Source: Thermoanaerobaculia bacterium
GTDB lineage: Bacteria > Acidobacteriota > Thermoanaerobaculia > Multivoradales > JAHEKO01
DNA: 64,000 bases
Direction of reading: 5' to 3'
NCBI GenBank assembly: GCA_947259925.1
Contig: CAMYOG010000002.1
Location: 1 to 64,000 of the forward strand
The notes under the pieces are model-generated. The model made no database searches and was not told the DNA's origin. It saw only the letters and a list, made by a program, of their open reading frames with translations. The stretch's first letter is position 1. Every line of letters begins with the position of its first letter. This document shows positions 23,670 through 32,784 of the stretch, in pieces. The translations under genes were made by a program, and so were the position numbers.

Positions 23670-24101
23670 TCAGGTACCGGTGATGTAGTGCTCGAGCTGC
23701 TCGATCGTGTACTGCTGGTCGGAGATGACCGCTTTGACCACGTCGCCGATCGAGATCATGCCGATCAGCTTGTCGTTTTCGGTCACCGGTAGGTGACGGA
23801 AGCGCTTGGTGGTCATGATCTTCATGCAGTCCTCGACGCTCTGGTTGGGCTTCACGCAGACCGGATTCCAGACCATGATGTCGCGCACCGGCGTCTCACG
23901 CGAGAGACGGTCGGCCAGGACCACCTTGCGGGCGTAGTCGCGCTCGGTCATGATGCCGGCCGGCTTCTCGCCCTCGACCACGAGGACCGCGCCGATGTTC
24001 TTCTCGGCCATCAGCCCGAGCGCGTCGTAGACCGAGGCACCGGAGTCGACCGACCAGACGTCGTAGCCCTTGGCCTGCAGCACCTCTCGCACTGTCTTCA
24101 T
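23670..24101 (-). CDS. CBS-domain pair protein
   Basis: A 143-residue protein made of two CBS domains (about 10-65 and 75-130). Features are the ATP/adenosyl-site pattern GIMTERDYARKVV in the first and LIGMISIGDVVKAVI in the second. Stand-alone CBS pairs sense adenine nucleotides and regulate partner proteins. The partner here is unknown. The start was set at ATG 24101, preceded by GAGAGG, because homology begins at MKTVREVLQAKG. The longer upstream frame has no family similarity. It is convergent with the HExxH protein gene. Confidence 0.85.
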   Translation of the reverse strand: MKTVREVLQAKGYDVWSVDSGASVYDALGLMAEKNIGAVLVVEGEKPAGIMTERDYARKVVLADRLSRETPVRDIMVWNPVCVKPNQSVEDCMKIMTTKRFRHLPVTENDKLIGMISIGDVVKAVISDQQYTIEQLEHYITGT

Positions 24102-24385
24102 CTTCGACCTCTCACCAACGCGCTGGGTCGCCATCCGACAGGTGGCAAGCGCTACCGTGGGCGAGTCACCAGCGCTTGTTGAATGAGCTTCTGACTCTAC
24201 ACCAAGAACTGCGGCTCGCACCGTGAGAGATCAACATGGGTACTCGTCCGGCGGTACGAGCCGAGCGTGGTTCTTGAAGTCGTGGGCCACCGCCTTCTCC
24301 GTTCGGCATTGAACCCCCCGGCGCCGGCCGGGGACGTACGGTCTGGATGCGGCTGAAACCAGCACGACGACGGAGAGAGAGAAAG

Positions 24386-25222
24386 ATGAAGCTACTCCCG
24401 CGGCCCGCGGCCCTGATCCTGACCACCCTGCTCCTATTCACCGGCGGCTGTCTGCTCCAGAGCCAGGGCAATCTCCAGACGCTGGTCCTGTTCTTCCAGC
24501 TGACGCAGCCGATCCCCCAGGGCGGAGCCTTCGAGGCTCATACCGCGGTCTATCCGAACGAGGTGCGGCTCAAGGGGCAGTTCGTGCGCATCTCGGGTCG
24601 GCTGGAGCCGCCGCCGGCCGCCCGGCGGGTGACCGTCGAGGCGGTGGGCAGGGACCCGAACAGCGGCAGGACTCTGAGCCGGTTCTCGGCCACCGTCGGT
24701 ATCGATGACGACGGCTCGTTCAGCGTCACCAAGCGGTTCAAGAAGAACATCGTCGCCGGCACCGTGCAGACGATCACCATCGAGCCGGTGGGCGGCGTGA
24801 TCGCCGCCGATACCCAGGTCGGCATCTGTGTCGACGTGACCAGGAAGAAGAGCGACCTCAACCGCGGCAACAGCTGTGCGACGTCGAGCGTACCGCCGGA
24901 AGACGACGACGGCGACGACGCCGTGGTGGTCCAGGTGCGGGACAACGCCTTCGAGCCCAAGAGCGTGACCATCCTCCCTGGCGACACAGTTCGTTGGGAG
25001 CTCAACGGCAACGACACGTCCCACACCGTCACCGCGATGAGTGGCGCCTTCGACAGCGGCTTCGTCTTCACCTCGCGCGGCGCCTTCTTCGAGCGCACGT
25101 TCCCGCAGTCCGAGGACGGCGAGACCTTCGAGTACTCCTGCGTCACCCACAAGGCGTGCTGCGAGATGCAGGGCTCGATCCTGGTCGGAGCCAACGCGTC
25201 GCCACCCTCGGACGGCTACTGA
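24386..25222 (+). CDS. Lipoprotein with C-terminal cupredoxin domain
   Basis: A 278-residue protein starting at ATG 24386 (GAGAGAGAAAG upstream). The N-terminus ends LLLFTGGC, a plausible lipobox. Residues about 30-160 form a beta-rich region of unknown type with an acidic DDDGDDA linker. The C-terminal part (about 185-270) is a plastocyanin/azurin-like domain. Its type-1 copper ligands are visible as His in DTSHTVTA and the C-x-x-H...M set in YSCVTHKACCEMQGS. It is likely an envelope electron carrier or copper protein. No redox partner gene is adjacent. Confidence 0.75.
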   Translation: MKLLPRPAALILTTLLLFTGGCLLQSQGNLQTLVLFFQLTQPIPQGGAFEAHTAVYPNEVRLKGQFVRISGRLEPPPAARRVTVEAVGRDPNSGRTLSRFSATVGIDDDGSFSVTKRFKKNIVAGTVQTITIEPVGGVIAADTQVGICVDVTRKKSDLNRGNSCATSSVPPEDDDGDDAVVVQVRDNAFEPKSVTILPGDTVRWELNGNDTSHTVTAMSGAFDSGFVFTSRGAFFERTFPQSEDGETFEYSCVTHKACCEMQGSILVGANASPPSDGY

Positions 25223-25371
25223 TCGGGCTCGCCGGCCGCCGGCGCGGTGGGGCGGCATCGGCGAAGGATTTCCGCGCTCTCGAGGCTCCTACGCGTAGGA
25301 GGAAGAGGGGCCTCCACGGTTCGGGCGAGCTGCGGGATCATGTACTATGGGGGCACCACCGGGTGCGGTCC

Positions 25372-26583
25372 ATGCGCCGTTCCGGCGTCTCGAAGAGGCC
25401 CGCTCTCCACTCCCAGACGCAAATGGTTCGACACTCCTCAGGGAACGCTCGCTCTAGACACCGCTCGCTAAAGGCGCTGGTGGGGCTCGCGCTCGCTCTG
25501 ATCGTCGTCGCGAGTCCGCTCGCTGCCGAGCGGCGGCTCGACGTCCAGAAGCTCGAGAAAGGCTATGTCGGTGCCCTCGATCTCCTGGCGAAGGGCAATA
25601 GCGACGAGGCGCTGGACGCGCTCATGGCGACGGAGATCGAAGCCCTGGGCACCTTGCCGAGCACCGGCCGGATCGACCGGGTCTGGCGGCACAAGCTGTC
25701 GGTCGTGCGCAAGGCGCTCGAGCTGACCTCGCCCGAGGTACTGGTGCCGGTGATCGTGTTGCACCACGATGCCTACGAGCGCTATCGGGAGGCGAACCAC
25801 CCGGTGCTCGCGCGGCACGCCCGCGACATGGCGACCGACCTGGCGGCCTACAAGGCGCAGAGCACCAAGTCAGCGGCCGACAAACAGTTCGCCGGCTGGG
25901 TGATCGCGTCGTTCGGTGAACAGGTGCTCACCCTGCGCACCTCCGGCACCAGCGCCGGCATCCTGCAGGACGCCCTCGATATCTCGCCACGCAATCCGGC
26001 GGCCCTGCTCGGCCTGGCCTGGGCGCACGAAGTTCACGGCGAGTACGAGGAGGCGATCGCCCGCCTGAGCCAGCTGCTCGAGGTCGAGCCGGGGCACGAG
26101 CAGGCGCGTCTGCGGGTCGCGGTCTGCAAACGGCGTATAGGTGAGCTCGCGGAATCGAAGAACGCCCTGACCCGGCTGCTGCGTGACGCTACCGAGCCGT
26201 GGATCCGCTCGGTCGCCTATCAGGAGCTCGCGCGCATCTTCATCGCGGGCGAGCGCCTGGATGCCGCGCAGACGATCGCGCGCGAAGGCGCGGAGGAGTT
26301 CCCCGAGGATCAGGAGATCACGATCCTCCTGGCTTCGGTGAGTGAGCGTCTCGGGCGCCTCGCGGAAGCCGACGCGATCGTCGGTCGAATTCAGCCGAGC
26401 GGGTCGGGAGCGGCGTCCGCGCGCTACGTCTACGACGGGCGTCCGGATCTCGGGCTCGAGGAGGCGCGCTCGGTCATGCACTCGATGATGAACGAGCGGC
26501 TCGACCTCCTGGCGACCGGCCTGAGGTGGTGGGGGGCCGGGACCGCCAGCGAGGAGGCGGTCGCCGAGGGGGGGGAGGGATGA
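25372..26583 (+). CDS. Secreted TPR-repeat protein
   Basis: A protein of about 403 residues. A hydrophobic export signal (KALVGLALALIVVASPLAAER) lies some 30 residues into the frame, so the true start may be the ATG at 25423. Neither has a strong ribosome binding site. The body is helical with TPR-like units (e.g. NPAALLGLAWAHEVHGEYEEAIARLSQ and RSVAYQELARIFIAGERLDAA). Function unknown; TPRs suggest protein-protein contacts in the periplasm. The stop overlaps the ATG of the VWFA gene. A G-rich run at 26566-26579 precedes the junction. Confidence 0.7.
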   Translation: MRRSGVSKRPALHSQTQMVRHSSGNARSRHRSLKALVGLALALIVVASPLAAERRLDVQKLEKGYVGALDLLAKGNSDEALDALMATEIEALGTLPSTGRIDRVWRHKLSVVRKALELTSPEVLVPVIVLHHDAYERYREANHPVLARHARDMATDLAAYKAQSTKSAADKQFAGWVIASFGEQVLTLRTSGTSAGILQDALDISPRNPAALLGLAWAHEVHGEYEEAIARLSQLLEVEPGHEQARLRVAVCKRRIGELAESKNALTRLLRDATEPWIRSVAYQELARIFIAGERLDAAQTIAREGAEEFPEDQEITILLASVSERLGRLAEADAIVGRIQPSGSGAASARYVYDGRPDLGLEEARSVMHSMMNERLDLLATGLRWWGAGTASEEAVAEGGEG

Positions 26584-27761
26584 GACTCGTCGTTGCCCTG
26601 CTCGGCATGCTCCTGGCGACTGCGACCCTGGCGGCGGATCTCGAAGTCTGGATCGATGCACCGGTCGGTGACGAGTTCGTCCACGGGACCATCACCTTCG
26701 ACGTCGCGCTGAGTGGTGAGGAGTCCGAAGGGGCGGTGGTGGAGTTCATCGTCGACGGTCGGTCGCTCGGTACGATGGTGCGGCCTCCGTTTCGAATCAA
26801 CGTCGAGGTCGGCAACGACAACGTCGAGCACGAGTTCGAGGCGATCGCGCGGGCGGCCGGAGGGGTCACCGCGCGGACGACCGTCCGAACGCCGAAGCTC
26901 AAGGTCGACGAGCGGCTCAAGCTGAGTCTGCAGCAGTTCTACATCACCGCGTCGACCTCGAATGGCCGGGTGCTCGATCTCGAGCGCGACGACTTCCGGG
27001 TCGTGGAGGAGGGCCGCGAGCAGGAGATCGTGACCTTCGAGCGGGGTGACGTGCCGCTGACGTCGGTTCTGCTGCTCGATTGCAGCCTGAGCATGACCGG
27101 CGAGCCACTCGAGGCGGCGCTCGAGGGAGCCTCGCTGTTCCTCGAGGGCATGAACGACCTCGACGAGACCATGGTCATGCTCTACTCGGACCGACTTCTC
27201 CGCAGCAGCGGCTTCAAAGGCGCCCCCGAGGCGCTGCGGGCGGCGCTCACCGACATCGACGCGAGCGGTGGCACGGCGATCAACGACCACCTCTATCTGG
27301 CACTCAAGAGGCTGGACTCTCGCCAGGGTCGGAGCGTGGTCGTGTTGTTCTCCGACGGCACCGACGTCCACAGTGTCCTGTCGATGTCGGAGGTAGCGGA
27401 GAAGGTCCGGCGGAGCCAGGCGCTGATCTATTGGATCTATCTCAGGCTGCGACCGGGAGAGAGCGTCGACAGGGTGCCGACCTACATGGCGACCTGGCGT
27501 GACATGGAGACCAGCCAGGAGGAGTTCCGCGAGCTGCGCAAGGCTGTGGAGGAGAGCGGCGGCCGGGTGCAGGTGGTCGATCAGCTCGAGGAGCTGGACG
27601 ACGCCTTCGTCGGCATCATGCGCGAGCTGCGCGAGCAGTACGTGATCGGCTACTACCCGAGCGACCCCGCCAAAAACGGCAGCTGGCGCGACGTCAAGCT
27701 GCGGGTGAAGCGTCCGGGTGTGAAGGTACGGGCGCGCGAGGGCTACGCGGCCTACCCCTAG
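26580..27761 (+). CDS. VWFA-related protein (acidobacterial type)
   Basis: A 393-residue secreted protein with a signal peptide (MRLVVALLGMLLATATLAAD). It has an N-terminal Ig-like region (about 22-110), a short region FYITASTSNGRVLDLERDDF, and a von Willebrand factor A domain (about 160-370) whose MIDAS motif reads DCSLSMT (D-x-S-x-S expected; the first Asp and both Ser are present). It belongs to the VWFA-related family first defined in Acidobacteria. Role unknown; VWA domains bind metal-dependent protein ligands. It starts at ATG 26580, overlapping the TPR gene's stop. Confidence 0.82.
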   Translation: MRLVVALLGMLLATATLAADLEVWIDAPVGDEFVHGTITFDVALSGEESEGAVVEFIVDGRSLGTMVRPPFRINVEVGNDNVEHEFEAIARAAGGVTARTTVRTPKLKVDERLKLSLQQFYITASTSNGRVLDLERDDFRVVEEGREQEIVTFERGDVPLTSVLLLDCSLSMTGEPLEAALEGASLFLEGMNDLDETMVMLYSDRLLRSSGFKGAPEALRAALTDIDASGGTAINDHLYLALKRLDSRQGRSVVVLFSDGTDVHSVLSMSEVAEKVRRSQALIYWIYLRLRPGESVDRVPTYMATWRDMETSQEEFRELRKAVEESGGRVQVVDQLEELDDAFVGIMRELREQYVIGYYPSDPAKNGSWRDVKLRVKRPGVKVRAREGYAAYP

Positions 27762-27799
27762 CCGCTACCGTAGAGCGCTCCTGGTATCGTCGATCTGCC

Positions 27800-28801
27800 A
27801 TGTGGTGGAGCCGCCGCCTCTCGCCGTGCGTGCTCGCCGCGACGCTGGTCTTCGGTGCGCTAACCGCGGCCACGCGGCTGCCGGCGAGCCCCCAGGAGGC
27901 CGCGAGCACGGTCGAGGAGACCGAGGACGCGCAGGCCGAGGAGAGCACCAGGGCCGAGCGCAAGGCGGAGAGGAAGGCGAAGCGCGCCGCGGAGCGGTCG
28001 GCGGACGAGACCGCGTCGGCGGCGCCTGTAGTCGATCAGGATGCAGAGGCCGAAGAATCGCCCGCAGACCCGACCGATGAGCCGGCGGGCGAATCGGACT
28101 CCGACTCGGACTCGGATGCGGATCTTCCCGGTCTGCTCATCCTCTCGAGCGACGCCACGGCGACCGTGATCGTCAACGGTGAGCTCGGGGGGCGACTCGA
28201 GCCGGGGGAACGACTCGAGGTCCGGGTCGACCTGGGCGAGATCGCGATCCGCGCCCTCTCGGTAGACGCCGTGGGCGCCTCATGGGAGAAGACCCTCGAG
28301 CTGGAGGAGCCCGGCGTCGAGTCCGTACGCATCCGGATGAGCAGGGCGGTCCGCAAGTTCCGGCGCGAAGAGCGCAAGAGCGGTGTCTTCCGGGATCGAA
28401 GGCACGAGCTGATGTGGCCGAAACGGGACAACGGCCGCGACGTCGACCTGCGCCGGGCGTATGCGTACTGCCGGGACTTGAGCACCGGCGGCTTCGAGGA
28501 TTGGCGGCTGCCGACGCTCGAGGAGCTCGAGTCCCTGGAAGCTCTCTGGGAGCGGAGCGGCTACAAGATCCTTGGTGACATCTTCCTGAGCGAGTGCTGC
28601 GTCTGGAGCTCGGAATACGACGGCTCGCAGCGCGCGTGGACCTTCAACTACCGTTTCCGCAAGGCGTTCGAGACCAACGCGGGCTACTCTTTCGGGTTGC
28701 GCGCGCTGTGCGTGCGGCCGTGGGATCCGGAAGCGGAGCCGGAGCGAGCCGCCGAGGAGACTGCCGAGATCGAACCGAGCCCGGTCGAAGAGCCGCCCTA
28801 G
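27800..28801 (+). CDS. Secreted protein with DUF1566 (Lcl-like) domain
   Basis: A 333-residue protein. Its N-terminal signal/anchor segment (about 10-27) is followed by a low-complexity, highly charged linker (Glu/Ala/Lys/Asp, including alternating Ser-Asp) to about residue 108. A PEGA-like beta segment (LLILSSDATATVIVNGELGG, about 112-150) precedes a C-terminal DUF1566 domain (about 195-310; features MWPKRDNGRDVDLRRAYAYC and DWRLPTLEELESL). DUF1566 is found in extracellular proteins of unknown function. It ends convergently with the acyl-CoA oxidase gene, overlapping by four bases. Confidence 0.72.
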   Translation: MWWSRRLSPCVLAATLVFGALTAATRLPASPQEAASTVEETEDAQAEESTRAERKAERKAKRAAERSADETASAAPVVDQDAEAEESPADPTDEPAGESDSDSDSDADLPGLLILSSDATATVIVNGELGGRLEPGERLEVRVDLGEIAIRALSVDAVGASWEKTLELEEPGVESVRIRMSRAVRKFRREERKSGVFRDRRHELMWPKRDNGRDVDLRRAYAYCRDLSTGGFEDWRLPTLEELESLEALWERSGYKILGDIFLSECCVWSSEYDGSQRAWTFNYRFRKAFETNAGYSFGLRALCVRPWDPEAEPERAAEETAEIEPSPVEEPP

Positions 28802-31128
28802 CCCGCGGCTGCGGGCGACGCTGGGTCGTCCAGGGCGATCGGCGCGGCGAGGAGCGCGTCGGGGATGCCGAAGGCATCGACCAGGGCTACGGCCTCGGGC
28901 CGGACCTCTTCACAGAGCGTCAGCACCTGCTTGCGGATCGCCTTCGCTTTGGAGCCCGACAGGTAGCCCTGCTCCTGGAACCAGCCGCGATCGCGCTCGA
29001 GCCGGTCGAGGGTGAAGAGGTCGCGGAGGCGGGTCAGCGCCTCGGTCAGCGGACCGTCGGGCGCCGCTTCCACGGCCCGCTCGAAGCTCTCCGCCAGGAG
29101 CCGCTCGACGTGCGCCTTGGCGGTGGTCACCATGTGATCCTGGCAGTCGACGATCGCGTCGAAGGTCTCCATACCGCGATCGATCCGGCGCTTCAGCCGG
29201 CGTGCGAGCGCCGCCAGCAGCTGGTCTTCGCGCCAGCGCAAGGCGCCGACCTGGAACTCCGGGTCGCGTAGGTGCTCGACCGAGGTGTCGTGGGTGACCA
29301 CCGGGTTGAGCTCACTCACGGCCGTGGCCAGCCGCGCCGCCAGGTAGCGCGCCAGCCGGAGCAGGTTCATCTCACTGAACTGGCGGCGATAGCCGGTGAG
29401 CATGCCCTTGGCGAGCAGCTGAAGCAGGACCGTGTTGTCGCCTTCGAAGGTCGTGAAGACGTCGCTGTCGGCTTTGAGCGCCGCGAACCGGTTCACCGCC
29501 AGATACCCCTGGCCGCCGCAGCACTCGCGGCAGGTCTGCACGGCGTCGGTGGCGTGCCAGGTGCTGAACGCCTTGAGGCCGGCGGCCCGCCCCTCGAGCT
29601 CGCGTCGCTTGGTCGGATCCGAGGTGGCGTAGTCCGCGGCCAGCTCGCCCAGGGCGAAGTTGAGGGCGTAGGTCGCCGCCAGGCGCGGTATCAGGCGTCG
29701 CTTGTGGGTGCGGTAGTCGAGGATCACAGTCTCGGGTCGGCCCGATGGGCCGAACTGGCGGCGCCGAGCGCCGTAGCGCACGGCGATGGTCAGGGCGGAC
29801 TTGGCGACGCTCAGGCCCGCCAGGGCCACGCTCACACGCCCGCCGATCAGGGTGCCCAGCATGGTGAAGAAGCGCTTGGCGGGGCTGGCGATCGGACTCG
29901 AGTAGTTGCCGGCCTCGTCGACCGTACCGAAGCGGTCGAGCAGGTTGTCGGCGGGGATCCGGACGCGGTCGAACCAGAGGCGCCCGTTGTCGATTCCGTC
30001 CAGGCCCATCTTCGGTCCGCAATCGCCGATCCGGATACCCGGCAGGGGCTCGCCGTCCCGATCTCGAATCGGCACCAGGAACGCGTGTACACCGTGCTGC
30101 TCACCTCCGGTCTCGAGCTGCGCGAAGACCGTCGCCAGCCGCCCGTGCGCCGCGGCGTTACCGATGTAGTCCTTGCGCGCGCCGTCGTGGGGCGTATGGA
30201 TCACGAACTCGCCGGTCGCCGGGTCGAAGCGCGCCTCGGTCTCGATGTCGGCGACGTTCGAGCCGTGACCCGACTCGGTCATCGCGAAGCAGCCGGGCAG
30301 CTCGAGCGAGCCGGCGTGGCGGAGATAACGGTCGTGGTGCTTCTCGGATCCGAGCTGATGGATGCTGCCGCCGAAGAGCCCGAACTGGACGCCGAACTTG
30401 ACCAACAGGCTCAGATCGTGGAATGCGAGCGTCTCGAAGGCGGTGACGAAGGCCAAGGTGTCGTCGGCCCCGCCGTACCGCTCCGGGAAGGCGAGCGCAC
30501 CGAGCCCCTCGTTGGCCAGGGTACGGGTCCATTCGAACACCAGCTCGCGGTAACGCCCTCGCGAGAGGTCATAGCGGTAGGAGAACTCCGGCTGAGCGAG
30601 CAGCCCGCGTAGTCGGGAACGCAGAGCGCGCTCGGTCGGCTCGAGAAGCTCGTTCATCGCCGCCGGGGAGAAGGCCGCGGTCGGCTCGGCAGGCGCCACG
30701 TCCGGGCGCTTCTCGGTGAGCAGCTCGCGCGCCGCCTCGGAGCCGACCAGGCCTAGAACGGACTCGATCTCCGCGAGCGCCTGGCGCTCCTCCGGGGTCG
30801 GCTCGACCCCGTTCGCCTGAGCCAGCTCGAGGCCGAGCTGAGTGAGCGACAGCCGATCGCCCTCCGACAGCCGGCCGGCGGTCCGACGGACCGAGCTCAG
30901 CAGCCGCTGGAGCTCGGCGGCCGACGGCGGCCGGTCGGGGTCGATCCAGCGACCGAGGGCACTGACACAGTCCTGATCGAGGACCTCCGAGGTCCGCGCG
31001 CAGATCGCGCGAATCTCGCTCTCGTCGAGGTCGCCGTCGGCCCAAGCGACGTAGACCATCGGCAGGAACGCCGTCAGGCGCGGGTCGTCGAGACTCGGCT
31101 CGCCGGTGGGTCGCTTCGGCTCGGTCAC
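28798..31128 (-). CDS. Acyl-CoA oxidase/dehydrogenase-family flavoenzyme with N-terminal TerB-like domain
   Basis: A 776-residue protein. Residues about 15-130 are helical and resemble a TerB-like domain (MVYVAWADGDLDESEIRAIC). The rest is an acyl-CoA oxidase-type acyl-CoA dehydrogenase: LPGCFAMTESGHGSNVADIETEA (FAD/substrate region, about 280), ILDYRTHKRRLIPRLA, CRECCGGQGYLAVNRF and VFTTFEGDNTVLLQ. Length and the TFEGDN motif fit peroxisomal-type acyl-CoA oxidases. Whether oxygen or ETF is the electron acceptor cannot be told. It starts at GTG 31128, overlapping the stop of the FHA protease gene. Confidence 0.82.
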   Translation of the reverse strand: MTEPKRPTGEPSLDDPRLTAFLPMVYVAWADGDLDESEIRAICARTSEVLDQDCVSALGRWIDPDRPPSAAELQRLLSSVRRTAGRLSEGDRLSLTQLGLELAQANGVEPTPEERQALAEIESVLGLVGSEAARELLTEKRPDVAPAEPTAAFSPAAMNELLEPTERALRSRLRGLLAQPEFSYRYDLSRGRYRELVFEWTRTLANEGLGALAFPERYGGADDTLAFVTAFETLAFHDLSLLVKFGVQFGLFGGSIHQLGSEKHHDRYLRHAGSLELPGCFAMTESGHGSNVADIETEARFDPATGEFVIHTPHDGARKDYIGNAAAHGRLATVFAQLETGGEQHGVHAFLVPIRDRDGEPLPGIRIGDCGPKMGLDGIDNGRLWFDRVRIPADNLLDRFGTVDEAGNYSSPIASPAKRFFTMLGTLIGGRVSVALAGLSVAKSALTIAVRYGARRRQFGPSGRPETVILDYRTHKRRLIPRLAATYALNFALGELAADYATSDPTKRRELEGRAAGLKAFSTWHATDAVQTCRECCGGQGYLAVNRFAALKADSDVFTTFEGDNTVLLQLLAKGMLTGYRRQFSEMNLLRLARYLAARLATAVSELNPVVTHDTSVEHLRDPEFQVGALRWREDQLLAALARRLKRRIDRGMETFDAIVDCQDHMVTTAKAHVERLLAESFERAVEAAPDGPLTEALTRLRDLFTLDRLERDRGWFQEQGYLSGSKAKAIRKQVLTLCEEVRPEAVALVDAFGIPDALLAAPIALDDPASPAAAG

Positions 31129-32693
31129 ACGCCAGCGCCTCCATCAACGCCCCGCTCGGCGGCGGCGATCAGCTGACGCGCGTAGGCCGCCGGCACCCCC
31201 AGGTTCGAGCCGCCGAACTCGGGCAGGATCGCGGTGTTGACGGCGACCACCTCGCCGTCGGTGGTGAGGACCGGGCCGCCACTGCCCCCCTGGCTGGTCT
31301 CGGCGTCGTAGACTACGGCGGCGTCGGTCACCTGGCCGACGATGCCGCGGGTAGCGAGCGGCGCGATGTACCCGCCGGCGGCGAGTGCCCTCGTGATTTC
31401 CCAGAAATCGATCTGCCGGCCGTCGGTCAGACTGCGCACGAAGCGCTCGTCGGCGCGCGCCAGCAGGGCGCGCACACCGGCCGGATAGCCGAGCACGAAG
31501 ACCTCGGCCCCCGGCTCCGGACTCTGTTCGCGCAGCGGCAGCGCCGGTACCGAGCCGGGCGCTACCATGCAGCGCAGCACGGCGACGTCGGCGTGCTCGC
31601 TGGCGACCACGAACTCGACGTCCACCGGCTCGGCATGGCCGGGCAGATAGGCGACGAAGCGGCGCATGCGCGGATCGATGCCCTGAGCGCGCATGCCGGC
31701 GGTCGCGCGGTCGAACTCCCACGGCACCGCGACGTGCTTGTTGGTCAGCAACAGGCCGTCCGCGGTGGCGACGAAACCTGTACCGGTGTAGAACGCCTCG
31801 ATCGGTGGACCGCTGCCGCCGGTACCGACCAGCGGCTCGCCGCTCGGGTAGAGGGCCGGGGCGCCGTCCGGGCCGAGCTGCAGCCGCAGATCGAGGCCGC
31901 TGGCGCGGTCGACGTAGCCGTAAGATCCCTGCAGGAAGACCACCGAGCTCGACGCGCCGCCGATGATCCGGGCAGCCGCCTCGGAGCGGTACTCGAGAGC
32001 CTCCAGGCGCCCGGAGAACTCCGCTTCGATCACCGCCAGGTCCGCCGGGGTGAGCGCGCTCTCTTCGGCCCGCTGCAGCAGCTCGGCGAGACCGGTCACC
32101 TGGATCGCCTGATCCGCGAGGCGTTGCTCGAGCTCCTGTCCACGCTGGATCTGGCCGATCAGCAGAACGGCCAGGATGGCGATCAGAACCAGCACCAGAC
32201 TGCGGAACCGCAGCGACGTCTGGGTAGCCAACTCGCGGGGCACGCCGGTGACGAACGCCAGGGCCCGGCTCCATGCCGAGCCCTCGGCGCTCACCGCGCA
32301 CACCACGCAGTCGCTGAAGGCCTCGGCGGGCGACTTGTACGCCCGCGAGCCGGTAGGGTAGGAACGGAGCCGGAGGATGGGTCCCGCCTGGCCCACCTCG
32401 ATGACGTCGCCCGCCTCGAGCAGGGCGCGCTCGATCCGCTCGCCGTTCACCCAGATGCCCTCAGAGCCGATCGCTTCGAGCTCGTAGGTCGATCCTCGCC
32501 GGTGGAGCGTCGCATGATGCTCGGCGACCTGCGGCTCCTCGCTCGGCAGCTGGATTTCCGATCCGGCGGCGGTTCCGATGCGCAGCTCGTCTCCGGTCAG
32601 CGACTCGTACAGGCCGCGGCGCATCCCGGAAAGGTGGAAGATGACGAGCCTCTCAGACGACTCGCCCGCACGCTGCTCGACCGCCTGGTTCAT
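31125..32693 (-). CDS. FHA-domain membrane protein with trypsin-like protease domain
   Basis: About 522 residues from ATG 32693 (a TTG 27 bp upstream is also possible). It has an N-terminal FHA domain (about 15-115: ELRIGTAAGSEIQLP, VAEHHATLHRRGS and GIWVNGERIE) that would bind phosphothreonine. A single transmembrane helix follows (about 163-184, VLVLIAILAVLLIGQI), then a short coiled coil and an S1/DegP-like protease domain. The catalytic triad is His in LLTNKHVAVPWEF, Asp in EHADVAVLRC and Ser in QGGSGGPVLTTDG. The topology implies an intracellular phospho-sensing domain and an external protease. It is coupled by a four-base overlap to the acyl-CoA oxidase-like gene. Confidence 0.82.
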   Translation of the reverse strand: MNQAVEQRAGESSERLVIFHLSGMRRGLYESLTGDELRIGTAAGSEIQLPSEEPQVAEHHATLHRRGSTYELEAIGSEGIWVNGERIERALLEAGDVIEVGQAGPILRLRSYPTGSRAYKSPAEAFSDCVVCAVSAEGSAWSRALAFVTGVPRELATQTSLRFRSLVLVLIAILAVLLIGQIQRGQELEQRLADQAIQVTGLAELLQRAEESALTPADLAVIEAEFSGRLEALEYRSEAAARIIGGASSSVVFLQGSYGYVDRASGLDLRLQLGPDGAPALYPSGEPLVGTGGSGPPIEAFYTGTGFVATADGLLLTNKHVAVPWEFDRATAGMRAQGIDPRMRRFVAYLPGHAEPVDVEFVVASEHADVAVLRCMVAPGSVPALPLREQSPEPGAEVFVLGYPAGVRALLARADERFVRSLTDGRQIDFWEITRALAAGGYIAPLATRGIVGQVTDAAVVYDAETSQGGSGGPVLTTDGEVVAVNTAILPEFGGSNLGVPAAYARQLIAAAERGVDGGAGV

Positions 32694-32784
32694 CGACTGT
32701 CCGGTCGGAAACTGTACCAACCGCCCCGGCCGCTCCCTGTGTGGGTGGTCCGTCCGGGCCGCTCGTTACGGTGGCGCGCGGCGC

